In this document: piece after piece, positions 9,146 through 16,517 of the stretch
Position numbering within the stretch: the stretch's first letter is position 1
Layout of the letters: the number at the start of each line of letters is the position of its first letter
Assembly: GCF_034259325.1 (NCBI RefSeq)
Contig: NZ_JAXIVS010000002.1
Coordinates: forward strand, 186,001 to 250,000
Reading direction: 5' to 3'
DNA length: 64,000 nucleotides
From: Hyalangium ruber
GTDB taxonomy: Bacteria > Myxococcota > Myxococcia > Myxococcales > Myxococcaceae
Position numbers and translations under genes: made by a program
The notes under the pieces: model-generated
Database searches by the model: none
The model's input: the letters and a program-made list of their open reading frames with translations, nothing else
Told to the model about the DNA's origin: nothing

Positions 9146-10351
9146 TTATCTGCGGGCGGTGGTGCCCTTCGGCGTACGTCCCCGGGTGAGGTGCGTCACC
9201 GCCTCGCCCAGGCCCTCGAGGGTGAGGGGGAACATGGAGAAGACCCGGGCGATGGCCGCGATGGTCGAGCCGGCCCAGATGCGCGGCGACTCCGGGTTGA
9301 GCCACGCGCTGCGCTCGAAGTGCTGGGAGAGCTGCATCAACCAGACGAGCCCCTCCACGCCATCCTGCGAGTAGTTGCCGTTGGCATCCGTGCGGATGCC
9401 CAGCTCATAGGGCGCCATGTACGCATCGCCCACGATGACCAGCTTGTGGTGCCGCCCCACCTGGCCGATGAGGTCCGGCACCGTGATTCCGCCCGTGAGC
9501 TGCGGGGTGGCGTACAGCTTCCCGTACACGCAGTTGTGGAAGTAGTAGGTGCGCAGCTCCTTGAAGTGCGTGGCCCGGCTCGCCGCGCTGAACAGCCGGC
9601 TCACCAGCGCCGCGTACGGGTCCATCGAGCCGCCCGAGTCCATCAGCAGCACCACGCGCGTGTTGGGCCGGCGCTGTGGCCGCGTCACCACCTCCAGCTC
9701 TCCCGCGTTCTTCGCCGTGGCGCTGATGCTCTCGTCCACGTCCAGCTCGTCCGCCACGCCCTCACGCGCGAAGGCGCGCAGCTTGCGCAGCGCCACCTCC
9801 AGCTGCCGCGTGTCCAGCACGATGTCGTCCCGATAGCCCTGGTACTTGCGCTCTCCGGCCTGCATCAGCGCCGTGCCCTGCCGGCCTCCGGTGCCTCCCA
9901 CGCGGATGCCCTGCTGCGGCGCGCCTCCGTTGCCGAAGGGCGAGGTGCCCCCGGTGCCGATCCACCGGTTGCCTCCGTCATGCCGCTCGCGCTGCTCGCG
10001 CAGCCGCTCCTCGAAGAGCTGCCGCAGGGCTTCGACGTCCAGCGAGTTGAGCAGCGCCTGCTCCTCGGGGGTGAGCTCCTTGCGCTCACGCGCGTCCTTG
10101 AGCCAGTCCATCAGCTCGCGCGTCAGCTCCAGCCCCGCCGACTCCATGCCCTTGAAGTGCGCCAGGAAGGCCTGATCAAAGGCGTCCAGCTGCGTCTCCG
10201 AATGCACCAGCAGCGCCCGCGCCACGTGGTAGAAGCCATCCAGGCTGCTGTCGTGCAGGCCCGCCTTCAGCGCGCCCGCCAGCGCCAGCGCCTCCTGCGC
10301 GCCCACCGGCACCCCGCGCTTGCGCAGCTCATAGAGGAAGGGCAGGAACAT
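9146..10351 (-). CDS. VWA domain protein (CoxE-like), MoxR partner
   Basis: 401-aa protein with a C-terminal von Willebrand A domain. The metal-site motif is LMDSGGSMD, giving D-x-G-x-S instead of the common D-x-S-x-S, as I recall for CoxE-like proteins. Further VWA features are KELRTYYFHNCVYG and LVIVGDAYM. The N-terminal half is helical and charged (PFLYELRKRGVPVG, ELMDWLKDARERK), with a Gly-rich linker in the middle. It lies 15 bases behind moxR, and the start has AGAGGAGG 8 bases before ATG. MoxR/VWA pairs act as chaperone-like remodelling machines that load metals or activate partner proteins. The client here may be encoded by the genes immediately downstream. Confidence 0.88.
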   Translation of the reverse strand: MFLPFLYELRKRGVPVGAQEALALAGALKAGLHDSSLDGFYHVARALLVHSETQLDAFDQAFLAHFKGMESAGLELTRELMDWLKDARERKELTPEEQALLNSLDVEALRQLFEERLREQRERHDGGNRWIGTGGTSPFGNGGAPQQGIRVGGTGGRQGTALMQAGERKYQGYRDDIVLDTRQLEVALRKLRAFAREGVADELDVDESISATAKNAGELEVVTRPQRRPNTRVVLLMDSGGSMDPYAALVSRLFSAASRATHFKELRTYYFHNCVYGKLYATPQLTGGITVPDLIGQVGRHHKLVIVGDAYMAPYELGIRTDANGNYSQDGVEGLVWLMQLSQHFERSAWLNPESPRIWAGSTIAAIARVFSMFPLTLEGLGEAVTHLTRGRTPKGTTARR

Positions 10352-10366
10352 GGCGCTCGCCTCCTC

Positions 10367-11206
10367 TTAAGCCCGCGTCCGCCGACCGCGCCCGAACGCC
10401 TCCGACACGGCGATGAGGTCCTGCTCCTTCTTCAGCAGCGCGCCGAGGAACGGCAGGTTCTCATCCAGCTTGAAGCTCTGCACGCCGCTGGCCTTGAGCA
10501 CGGCGATCCAGTCGATGAGCTCGCTGGTGGAGGGGCGCTTGCGCAGCCGGGTGAAGCCGCGCAGCTCGTAGAAGATCTTCAGCGCCTGCTCCGCCAGCGC
10601 CTCTTCCAGCCCCGGATGGTGGACCCCGACGATGCGGCGCATCAGCTCCGTGTCCGGGAAGTCGATGAAGTGGAAGACGCACCGGCGCAGGAACGCATCC
10701 GGCAGCTCCTTCTCGTTGTTGCTGGTGATGATGACCACCGGGCGGTGCGCGGCCACCACCTCGTCGTTCGTCTCCGTGATGCGGAAGCGCATCCGATCCA
10801 GCTCGTGGAGCAGGTCGTTGGGGAACTCGAGGTCCGCCTTGTCCACCTCGTCGATGAGCAGCACCACGCGCTCGGGGGAGGAGAACGCCTCGCCCAGGGG
10901 CCCCAGGCGGATGTAGCGGCGGATGTCCTTCACGTCCCCGTCGCCGAAGCGCGAGTCATACAGGCGCTGCACGGTGTCGTAGACGTAGAGCCCGTCCTGG
11001 GCGCGCGTGGTGCTCTTCACGTGCCAGGGGATGAGCCGCAGGCCCAGCGCTTCGGAGATGGCCTCGGCCAGCAGCGTCTTGCCGGTGCCCGGCTCGCCTT
11101 TCACCAGCAGCGGGCGCTGGAGCACCAACGCGCAGTTGACGGCGGCCTGGAGGCCTTCGCTGGACAGGTACTTCTCGGTTCCACGGAATCGGGAGGTGGG
11201 CGTCAT
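10367..11206 (-). CDS. MoxR-family AAA+ ATPase
   Basis: 279-aa AAA+ protein of normal MoxR length. Walker A is GEPGTGKT, Walker B VVLLIDEVDKAD, sensor 1 VIITSNNEKEL, and the arginine-finger region includes FLRRCVFHFIDFPD. ATG 11206 (MTPTSRF) is preferred over the upstream GTG 11230, because AAAGGAGG lies inside that extension at the right distance from 11206. It should form a ring that remodels a client recognised through the VWA protein encoded 15 bases downstream. Starts the run of same-strand genes that continues to the HerA-like ATPase. Confidence 0.92.
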   Translation of the reverse strand: MTPTSRFRGTEKYLSSEGLQAAVNCALVLQRPLLVKGEPGTGKTLLAEAISEALGLRLIPWHVKSTTRAQDGLYVYDTVQRLYDSRFGDGDVKDIRRYIRLGPLGEAFSSPERVVLLIDEVDKADLEFPNDLLHELDRMRFRITETNDEVVAAHRPVVIITSNNEKELPDAFLRRCVFHFIDFPDTELMRRIVGVHHPGLEEALAEQALKIFYELRGFTRLRKRPSTSELIDWIAVLKASGVQSFKLDENLPFLGALLKKEQDLIAVSEAFGRGRRTRA

Positions 11207-11266
11207 GGAGGTTACTCCCTCCTTTAACACCCTCGGCCCTTCCGTGCGCTCCGCACTGCCTCCCCT

Positions 11267-11314
11267 GGCAGGCCGGCCCTCGGCCCTGTTGGCAAGGCCG
11301 GCTCCAAGCCTGCC
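11267..11314 (-). terminator. GC-rich hairpin past the lipoprotein gene
   Basis: The arm GGCAGGCCGGCC (11267-11278) pairs with GGCCGG (11296-11301) and CCTGCC (11309-11314), with a 7-base bulge. It lies downstream of the lipoprotein gene and upstream of moxR on the same strand. No U-tract follows, so it is a factor-assisted terminator candidate or simply a structured spacer. Confidence 0.35.
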
Positions 11315-11369
11315 CGGGGATGCCAGGCCCCCCGCCCGTGGGTGAAGGGGCCCGGCTCCGCGACGAGGC

Positions 11370-11927
11370 TTAGTCCCCGCCGCTGTTGTCGTAGACGGTC
11401 AGGTTGTCGGTGCTGATCTTGCGACCGACGAAGCGCAGCGTGACGTTGCAGCTCGGGATGCCGCCGCAGTCGGCGCCCGCACAGGCCGAGCTCAGCGCCA
11501 GCGAACCCTCGAGGGTCTTGCCCAGCTTCTCGATCGTGTAGGTGGCCGAGGTGGTGTAGATCTCGGTGGTCGACTCGCGACGGGTGCGCGTGGTGGTGAA
11601 GACGGTGTTGTCCTCGACCTTGCCGCCCTGGATGGCCTCGCCGCCGATGGAGATGTCCTCGGCCTGGCCCAGGCTGTAGTCGATGTTACCGGGCTCCAGG
11701 TACTGCACGTCGTCGATGCCGTCCCAGATCACCCACTGCTCTTCGTCCACCATGTTGGTGGTCTCGTCCGGGTTGGTGGTGGGGACCTGGCCCGCGCGGA
11801 AGCAAGCAGCGGTGTTCGCGAGCGTCACCCGCTCCATGGCCACGCGATAGATGGACGGCTGGCTACCACCGCAACCCAGAAGACCACTGACCGCCACAAC
11901 GGCTACTGCCAACTTGATGGAACGCAT
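11370..11927 (-). CDS. Lipoprotein of unknown function
   Basis: 185-aa lipoprotein: MRSIKLAVAVVAVSGLLGCG has a type II signal with lipobox GLLGC. The mature part is acidic, rich in Thr/Tyr/Ile and probably all-beta. It has CAGADCGGIPSC, three cysteines close together near the C-terminus, which may form disulfides. ATG 11927 has GAGGAG about 8 bases before it; the frame stays open further upstream, but that part is Pro/Arg-rich and looks non-coding. No family recognised. It is set apart from the MoxR operon by a 163-base gap with a hairpin. Confidence 0.75.
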   Translation of the reverse strand: MRSIKLAVAVVAVSGLLGCGGSQPSIYRVAMERVTLANTAACFRAGQVPTTNPDETTNMVDEEQWVIWDGIDDVQYLEPGNIDYSLGQAEDISIGGEAIQGGKVEDNTVFTTTRTRRESTTEIYTTSATYTIEKLGKTLEGSLALSSACAGADCGGIPSCNVTLRFVGRKISTDNLTVYDNSGGD

Positions 11928-12235
11928 TCCTGGACTCCTCATGAATGAAAGGGCGACTGGCGCCCGTCCCCCCCACGGCCGGCCCGCGAGGCGGGTGCTT
12001 GGCGCCGAGGCTGGGGGCCCCGGGCGGCTGCCGAGTATCAGGTAGCGCACAGATCAAGCAAGCAAAGAGCCGCCCGCTTTCTCGTACCACCTTGGAGGTA
12101 GTGAGCAGGCGCCCTGCCTGGAGAGCAACCGGGCGACCTGGGCCTCCCACCCGTGGCGGCGGCCCGTTACCCATCACCCCGAAGCAGCAGCGTGGGTAAT
12201 CTCACCAGGGTTCACTGTCTCTCGGTTCCGGGTGT

Positions 12236-13186
12236 ATGGCTGACACACCTTTACGCATCGTGAGCTACAACGTCCGATACTTCGGCCACGCGCTGCGTGG
12301 GCTGGCGAGTACGGTCGGTCCCAAGCGCCGGGTCTCCTTGGCGATCTCCTCGTTGGAGCCGTTGCCGGACATCGTCTGCCTGCAAGAGGTGGAGACGAGC
12401 TCGTTCCGCAGCTCCATCGCGCACCGCCCCCAGCACGCGGGCGAGACCCAGCTCCAGGCCTTCATGGGCCGCATGGAGGAGATCTTCGGGGCGCAAGGGC
12501 GGGAGATGCCCTACGACGCCTTCTACTTCCGCGCCCACCACTACAAGCTGGGCGACTTCTCGCTCTACACCACGGGCCTGGCCATGCTGGTCAACCGCAG
12601 GACGCTGCGGGTGGACCGGCACAACGTGGAGGCCCCCGCTCAGATTACCTACCACCACGTGCAGCGGCTGAAGGAGCGCAAGCAGAGCCGCATCTGCGCG
12701 CACATGCGGCTGGTGCGCGCCGACAACGAGCGCGCCTTCCATGTCTTCAACACCCACCTGAGCCTGCCCACCCCCTTCGCCCGCGAGTTCTGGGCCACCA
12801 AGGACAAGATGGGCCGGGGCGTCAACCAGCTCCACGAGGCGCGCACCCTGGTGAACCTGCTGCATGAGCACGCCCAGGGCGAGCCCTTCATCGTCGGCGG
12901 GGACTTCAACTCGCCGCCCGCCTCGCCCGTGTTCCATTACCTGTGTGACGAGGCCCACCTCACCAGCGCCCAGGTCGCCGTGGGGCAGATAGACCCGTCG
13001 GCCACTCGAGGCTTCCCCACCGCGGGTTTCATGCACATGCGCATGCACCTGGACCACCTCTTCTCCAACGGGGGGGTGCGCTGGCTCGACATGGAGGAGA
13101 CGCGGCCGTTCGGGGACCTCTCCAGCCGCTTCCACGGGCTGTCGGACCACATGCCGCTCATCGCCCGCTTCGAGCTGGCGAGCTGA
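12236..13186 (+). CDS. Endonuclease/exonuclease/phosphatase (EEP) family protein
   Basis: 316-aa EEP-fold hydrolase with the expected motif order: SYNVRYF (Asn), CLQEVE (metal Glu), VFNTHLSLP, VGGDFNSPP (Asp/Asn) and LSDHMPL (Asp/His). No signal peptide, so cytoplasmic. The family includes DNases, phosphodiesterases and sphingomyelinase-like enzymes that use Mg2+. The sequence does not settle which reaction this protein catalyses. It starts at ATG 12236, with no strong ribosome site nearby, and converges on the J-domain gene with 9 bases between stops. Confidence 0.88.
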   Translation: MADTPLRIVSYNVRYFGHALRGLASTVGPKRRVSLAISSLEPLPDIVCLQEVETSSFRSSIAHRPQHAGETQLQAFMGRMEEIFGAQGREMPYDAFYFRAHHYKLGDFSLYTTGLAMLVNRRTLRVDRHNVEAPAQITYHHVQRLKERKQSRICAHMRLVRADNERAFHVFNTHLSLPTPFAREFWATKDKMGRGVNQLHEARTLVNLLHEHAQGEPFIVGGDFNSPPASPVFHYLCDEAHLTSAQVAVGQIDPSATRGFPTAGFMHMRMHLDHLFSNGGVRWLDMEETRPFGDLSSRFHGLSDHMPLIARFELAS

Positions 13187-13195
13187 GCGGCCGCT

Positions 13196-13939
13196 TCAGG
13201 CCAGCGTCTTCTCCAGCTCGGCCCAGGCCTCGAGCAGCTCGCGCGTCTTGCGCTCGGCCAGCTCCTGGAACTCGGGCGCCATGTGCGCCACCTTGTCCGG
13301 GTGGTAGCGCGTCACCAGCGCCCGGAAGGCCCGCTTCGCCTCCTCCTTGGGCGTCCCGGGTGCGATGCCCAGCACCTGCCAGGGGTCCCTGCCCGTGGGC
13401 TGCGGCGGCGGAGGTGGCGGCTCGGCCTGGGCGCGCGTTCCACGAGGAGGCGTCGGATCCCCGGGGCCAGCGCGCGCGCCCGAGGGAGCCGCCTGGCGAC
13501 GCGGGCCGGGCTTGCGCGCGGGGTCCGGCGCGGGAATGCGCGAGGAGAGCTGGCTGAGGGCCTCCTGCAAGTACCAGAGGTCCTCCCGCGGCACGCCCCG
13601 CTTGCGCAGCACGGCGCGCGGGCGGCCGCCCTCGAGCAGCAGGAAGCCGCTCGAGGCCGCATAGGCCTCCTGCTTGCTGCGCGGGTAGAGCCGCTCGCCC
13701 AGGTCTCCGAGCGGGTCCCTCCACATCCCCTCCACGGTGCCCTCGTCCGCCACGAGCACCTGCGTGAGCGTGTGGCCGAAGCTGGCCTCCAGGGTGTCGA
13801 AGGGCTCGCGCTCCTCGGGCGGGCGCATGCTCGGGCCGTGACGCACCCCCGTCACCAGCAACGGCCCTCGCGTCCCGTCCACCAGGGCGAAGAGCTTGTC
13901 GCGCACCTGCCTGTCGGAGAAGAAGAGGACGTGTACCAC
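13196..13939 (-). CDS. J-domain (DnaJ-like) protein with unique N-terminal domain
   Basis: 247-aa protein with a C-terminal J domain from DPWQVLGIAPG (about 184), carrying the Hsp70-stimulating HPD motif in YHPDKVAHM (213-215). A Pro/Arg-rich linker (about 135-180) joins it to an N-terminal domain of ~130 residues (VHVLFFSDRQVRDKLFALVDG, LTQVLVADEG, GFLLLEGGRPRAVLRKRG) that reads like a thioredoxin- or receiver-like alpha/beta fold. I cannot name it. The reverse order, J domain at the C-terminus, marks a type III co-chaperone that would bring a particular client to DnaK. Confidence 0.82.
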   Translation of the reverse strand: MVHVLFFSDRQVRDKLFALVDGTRGPLLVTGVRHGPSMRPPEEREPFDTLEASFGHTLTQVLVADEGTVEGMWRDPLGDLGERLYPRSKQEAYAASSGFLLLEGGRPRAVLRKRGVPREDLWYLQEALSQLSSRIPAPDPARKPGPRRQAAPSGARAGPGDPTPPRGTRAQAEPPPPPPQPTGRDPWQVLGIAPGTPKEEAKRAFRALVTRYHPDKVAHMAPEFQELAERKTRELLEAWAELEKTLA

Positions 13940-14012
13940 GGGCCGGAAGACTACGCGCTCACGTGGCCTGTTGTGCAGCTTCCGTCACGGGCATGGGTCC
14001 GCCTGCCCGTTC

Positions 14013-14036
14013 GCGACCCGGGCGTCCCTGGGTCGC
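14013..14036. repeat. 7-bp inverted repeat between divergent genes
   Basis: GCGACCC (14013-14019) and GGGTCGC (14030-14036) are separated by 10 bases in the 164-base space between the J-domain gene and the PAS kinase gene. TATAAG at 14087-14092 near the kinase start could be a -10 element. The repeat may be an operator for either gene. Confidence 0.3.
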
Positions 14037-14103
14037 CTCCCCTGCCCTCGCGTCGGAGTCACATCCCCCCTCACCGTACCTACCTCTATAAGGAGAGGAG
14101 GGG

Positions 14104-16143
14104 ATGCGTGCCCTCCCCGGGCGGCCCAATCCCTGTGTTCCACCCGAGGAGCCTCGCACCTGCCAGGGAGGCCTGACGGTGACACCCGCGGACGGCGGCG
14201 AGTTCAAGCTCCTGATCGAGGCCATGGCCGACCCTCTGGTCGCATGCGATGGGGAAGAGCGCATCGTCCACCTCACCCAGTCCGCCGAGCGGCTGCTCGG
14301 CTGGAGCCGCGAAGAGCTGCGCGGTCAGCCCTTCAACCGGCTCGTTCCGACGCGCCTGCACACCGTGGATGGGCGCTCCCTGTTGCGCTACCTGCTGGAT
14401 CGCCGCTGCTCCGATGGAGGCTGCCCCATCCTGCTACCGCTCCAGCGCCGCGAGGGGGAGGAGCTCATGCTGGAGGTGACCGCGGGCAGCGCCCGTGCGG
14501 GCGAGTCCGAGCGCGTCGTCCTGTCCCTGCGCCGCATCCCCGAGGCCCCCGACTTCCGCCGCACGGCCCTGGAGCAGGATACGTCCATCCGCCTCTGGCA
14601 GTACGGGCATGCAGGGGAAGCACACGCGCCCGCCGTCGCCGAGCGGCTCTACCAGGTCATCGTCGAGAACGCGCCGCTGGGGATCTTCCACTTCGATCGC
14701 ACCCCCATCGTCACCGCGTGCAACGACTACTTCGTGCGCATCATCGGCTCGTCCAAGCGGCTCATCCTGGGGCTCAACCTGCTCACCCTGCGTGACGAGC
14801 GCATCATGCGCTGCATCCGCGCCACGCTCACTGGCAAGCACACCCGCTTCGAGGGGGAATACCACTCCATCACCGCCAAGAAGGTGACGCCGGTGCGCAC
14901 CCTCTTCGCGCCCTGCTACGACGAGCACGGCGAGGTTTCCGGAGGCGTGGGCATCATCGAGGACATCACCTGGCAGCGGCGCATGGAGCAGGAGCGCGCC
15001 ACCCGCGAGGCCCAGGTGAACACGCTGCTGGACACCGCGCCCATCGGCCTGGCGTTCCTGGACATGGAGCTGCGCTACGTGCGCATCAATGACGTGCTGG
15101 CCCGCTTCAATGGCCACCCGCCCGAGGCTCACCTCGGCCGCCGACCCCGGGAGGTGCTGGGCCCTCCGGGCGCCCTCCTGGAGCAGCGCCTGCAACGGGT
15201 GCTGGAGTCCGGAGTGCCCATCGAGAAGGTGGAGCTGAGCAGCAGCGCCGACTTCGGCTTCCCCGGCCCTGAGCGCTTCTGGGCGAGCAGCCTCTACCCG
15301 GTGCGCACCCCTGACGGCCGCGTGTTGGGCCTGGGGGCCGTGGTGGAGGACATCACCGAGCGCCGGCACGCCGAGGAGGAGCGCACCCGTCTGTACCGCG
15401 AGGCCCAGGAGGCCGTGCGCGTGCGCGACGACTTCCTCACCATCGCCTCCCATGAGCTGAAGACGCCGCTCACCCCGCTGGCGCTGCGCCTGGCTGGCCT
15501 CGAGCGCCGGTTGGACCGGGGCGAGCAGGTGGACCCCTCCAGCCTGCGCCACGCGCGCCAGCACCTGCTGCGCCTCACCGCGCTCATCAATGACTTGCTG
15601 GATGCCTCGCGCATCGAGTCCGGGCGCCTGGCGCTCCACCCCCAGCCCACCCGGCTGGACACCCTGGTCGAGCACGTCATCCACGTGACGGAGGGCACCC
15701 ACGACGCCGAGCACCGCATCGAGTTCCAGCCTCCCGCCGCTCCCGCTCAGGTGCTCGGGGACCCCTACCGGTTGGAGCAGGTCATCGCCAACCTGCTGGA
15801 GAACGCGCTGAAGTACAGCCCCGACGGCGGCACCATCCACGTGGCCCTGGAGCCGCGCGGCGAGCTGGTGCTGCTCACCGTGCGGGATCCGGGCATCGGC
15901 ATTCCCCCCGACCAGCAGGAGCGCCTCTTCGAGCGCTACTTCCGAGCGCGCAACGTCTCCACCCACTCCTACGGCGGGCTGGGGCTGGGGCTCTACATCT
16001 GCCGCGACATCGTCGAGCGCCACGGTGGCAGCATCTGGGTGGAGAGCGAGGTGGGCCGCGGCTCCACATTCTATGTGGCCCTTCCGACACTGCCGGCGAC
16101 CCCGGTGGCGCCCCCTCACCTGCCCGAGCGCCACGTCCACTGA
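14104..16143 (+). CDS. PAS-domain sensor histidine kinase
   Basis: 679-aa soluble kinase without membrane segments. Three PAS domains lie in a row (about 30-140, 180-300, 305-420); the second and third end in VGIIEDITW and VVEDITERR, the usual PAS/PAC closing motif. The HisKA motif IASHELKTPL puts the phospho-acceptor at about His450. The ATPase domain shows NLLENALKYS (N box), DPGIGIPPDQ (G1), GGLGLGLYICRDI (G2) and GGSIWVESEVGRGSTF. All catalytic boxes are intact. AAGGAGAGGAGG directly precedes ATG 14104. No response regulator gene is adjacent, so it is an orphan kinase, common in myxobacteria. Signal unknown; PAS2 begins close to an APLGIFHFD motif. Confidence 0.93.
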   Translation: MRALPGRPNPCVPPEEPRTCQGGLTVTPADGGEFKLLIEAMADPLVACDGEERIVHLTQSAERLLGWSREELRGQPFNRLVPTRLHTVDGRSLLRYLLDRRCSDGGCPILLPLQRREGEELMLEVTAGSARAGESERVVLSLRRIPEAPDFRRTALEQDTSIRLWQYGHAGEAHAPAVAERLYQVIVENAPLGIFHFDRTPIVTACNDYFVRIIGSSKRLILGLNLLTLRDERIMRCIRATLTGKHTRFEGEYHSITAKKVTPVRTLFAPCYDEHGEVSGGVGIIEDITWQRRMEQERATREAQVNTLLDTAPIGLAFLDMELRYVRINDVLARFNGHPPEAHLGRRPREVLGPPGALLEQRLQRVLESGVPIEKVELSSSADFGFPGPERFWASSLYPVRTPDGRVLGLGAVVEDITERRHAEEERTRLYREAQEAVRVRDDFLTIASHELKTPLTPLALRLAGLERRLDRGEQVDPSSLRHARQHLLRLTALINDLLDASRIESGRLALHPQPTRLDTLVEHVIHVTEGTHDAEHRIEFQPPAAPAQVLGDPYRLEQVIANLLENALKYSPDGGTIHVALEPRGELVLLTVRDPGIGIPPDQQERLFERYFRARNVSTHSYGGLGLGLYICRDIVERHGGSIWVESEVGRGSTFYVALPTLPATPVAPPHLPERHVH

Positions 16144-16285
16144 AACTCTTGCAGGGCGCTCTGCAAAAAAGACAGGCCCTGTGTCCACCGGTGCTCACTT
16201 CAAGGGGGCAACCGCTCGTAAAACGCGGCTCCCAGCGCTGGCACGCGGAGTGCTTAAGAGTCCGGTGGGAGGAAGGACTTCAAGG

Positions 16286-16462
16286 ATGGACTCCATGACG
16301 ACTGATAGCCCCACGATGACGCGCGAGAAGGATGGCTGGCTCATTCGGGTGAAGATGGGCGGCCGCATCCAGGAAGTACGCTGCACGAGCGAGAGCCAGG
16401 CGCGCTACTTCACGGCGATGCTGACGCTCAACCCGCTCAAGCCCACGCGCTTCCGCAACTGA
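16286..16462 (+). CDS. Small basic protein, 58 aa
   Basis: Short gene with ATG 16286 behind GGGAGGAAGG; ATG 16295 is possible. The protein runs EKDGWLIRVKMGGRIQEVRC to MLTLNPLKPTRFRN, basic and without a signal peptide. Alternating hydrophobic residues suggest a small beta-sheet domain with one helix (SESQARYFTAML). It is followed directly by a strong hairpin at 16471-16499 and preceded by 140 bases of its own leader, so it is probably transcribed alone. I do not recognise the family. Confidence 0.7.
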   Translation: MDSMTTDSPTMTREKDGWLIRVKMGGRIQEVRCTSESQARYFTAMLTLNPLKPTRFRN

Positions 16463-16470
16463 TTCTTTCT

Positions 16471-16499
16471 GGGCCACGGCGCTCGAGCGTCCGTGGCCC
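16471..16499 (+). terminator. 9-bp stem terminator-like hairpin
   Basis: GGGCCACGG (16471-16479) pairs perfectly with CCGTGGCCC (16491-16499). The 11-base loop CGCTCGAGCGT is itself nearly palindromic. It lies 8 bases past the stop of the 58-aa gene and between two converging genes, so it can serve both. The trailing TTGTCGT is only weakly U-rich. Confidence 0.65.
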
Positions 16500-16517
16500 T
16501 TGTCGTGTCCAGGCGCC

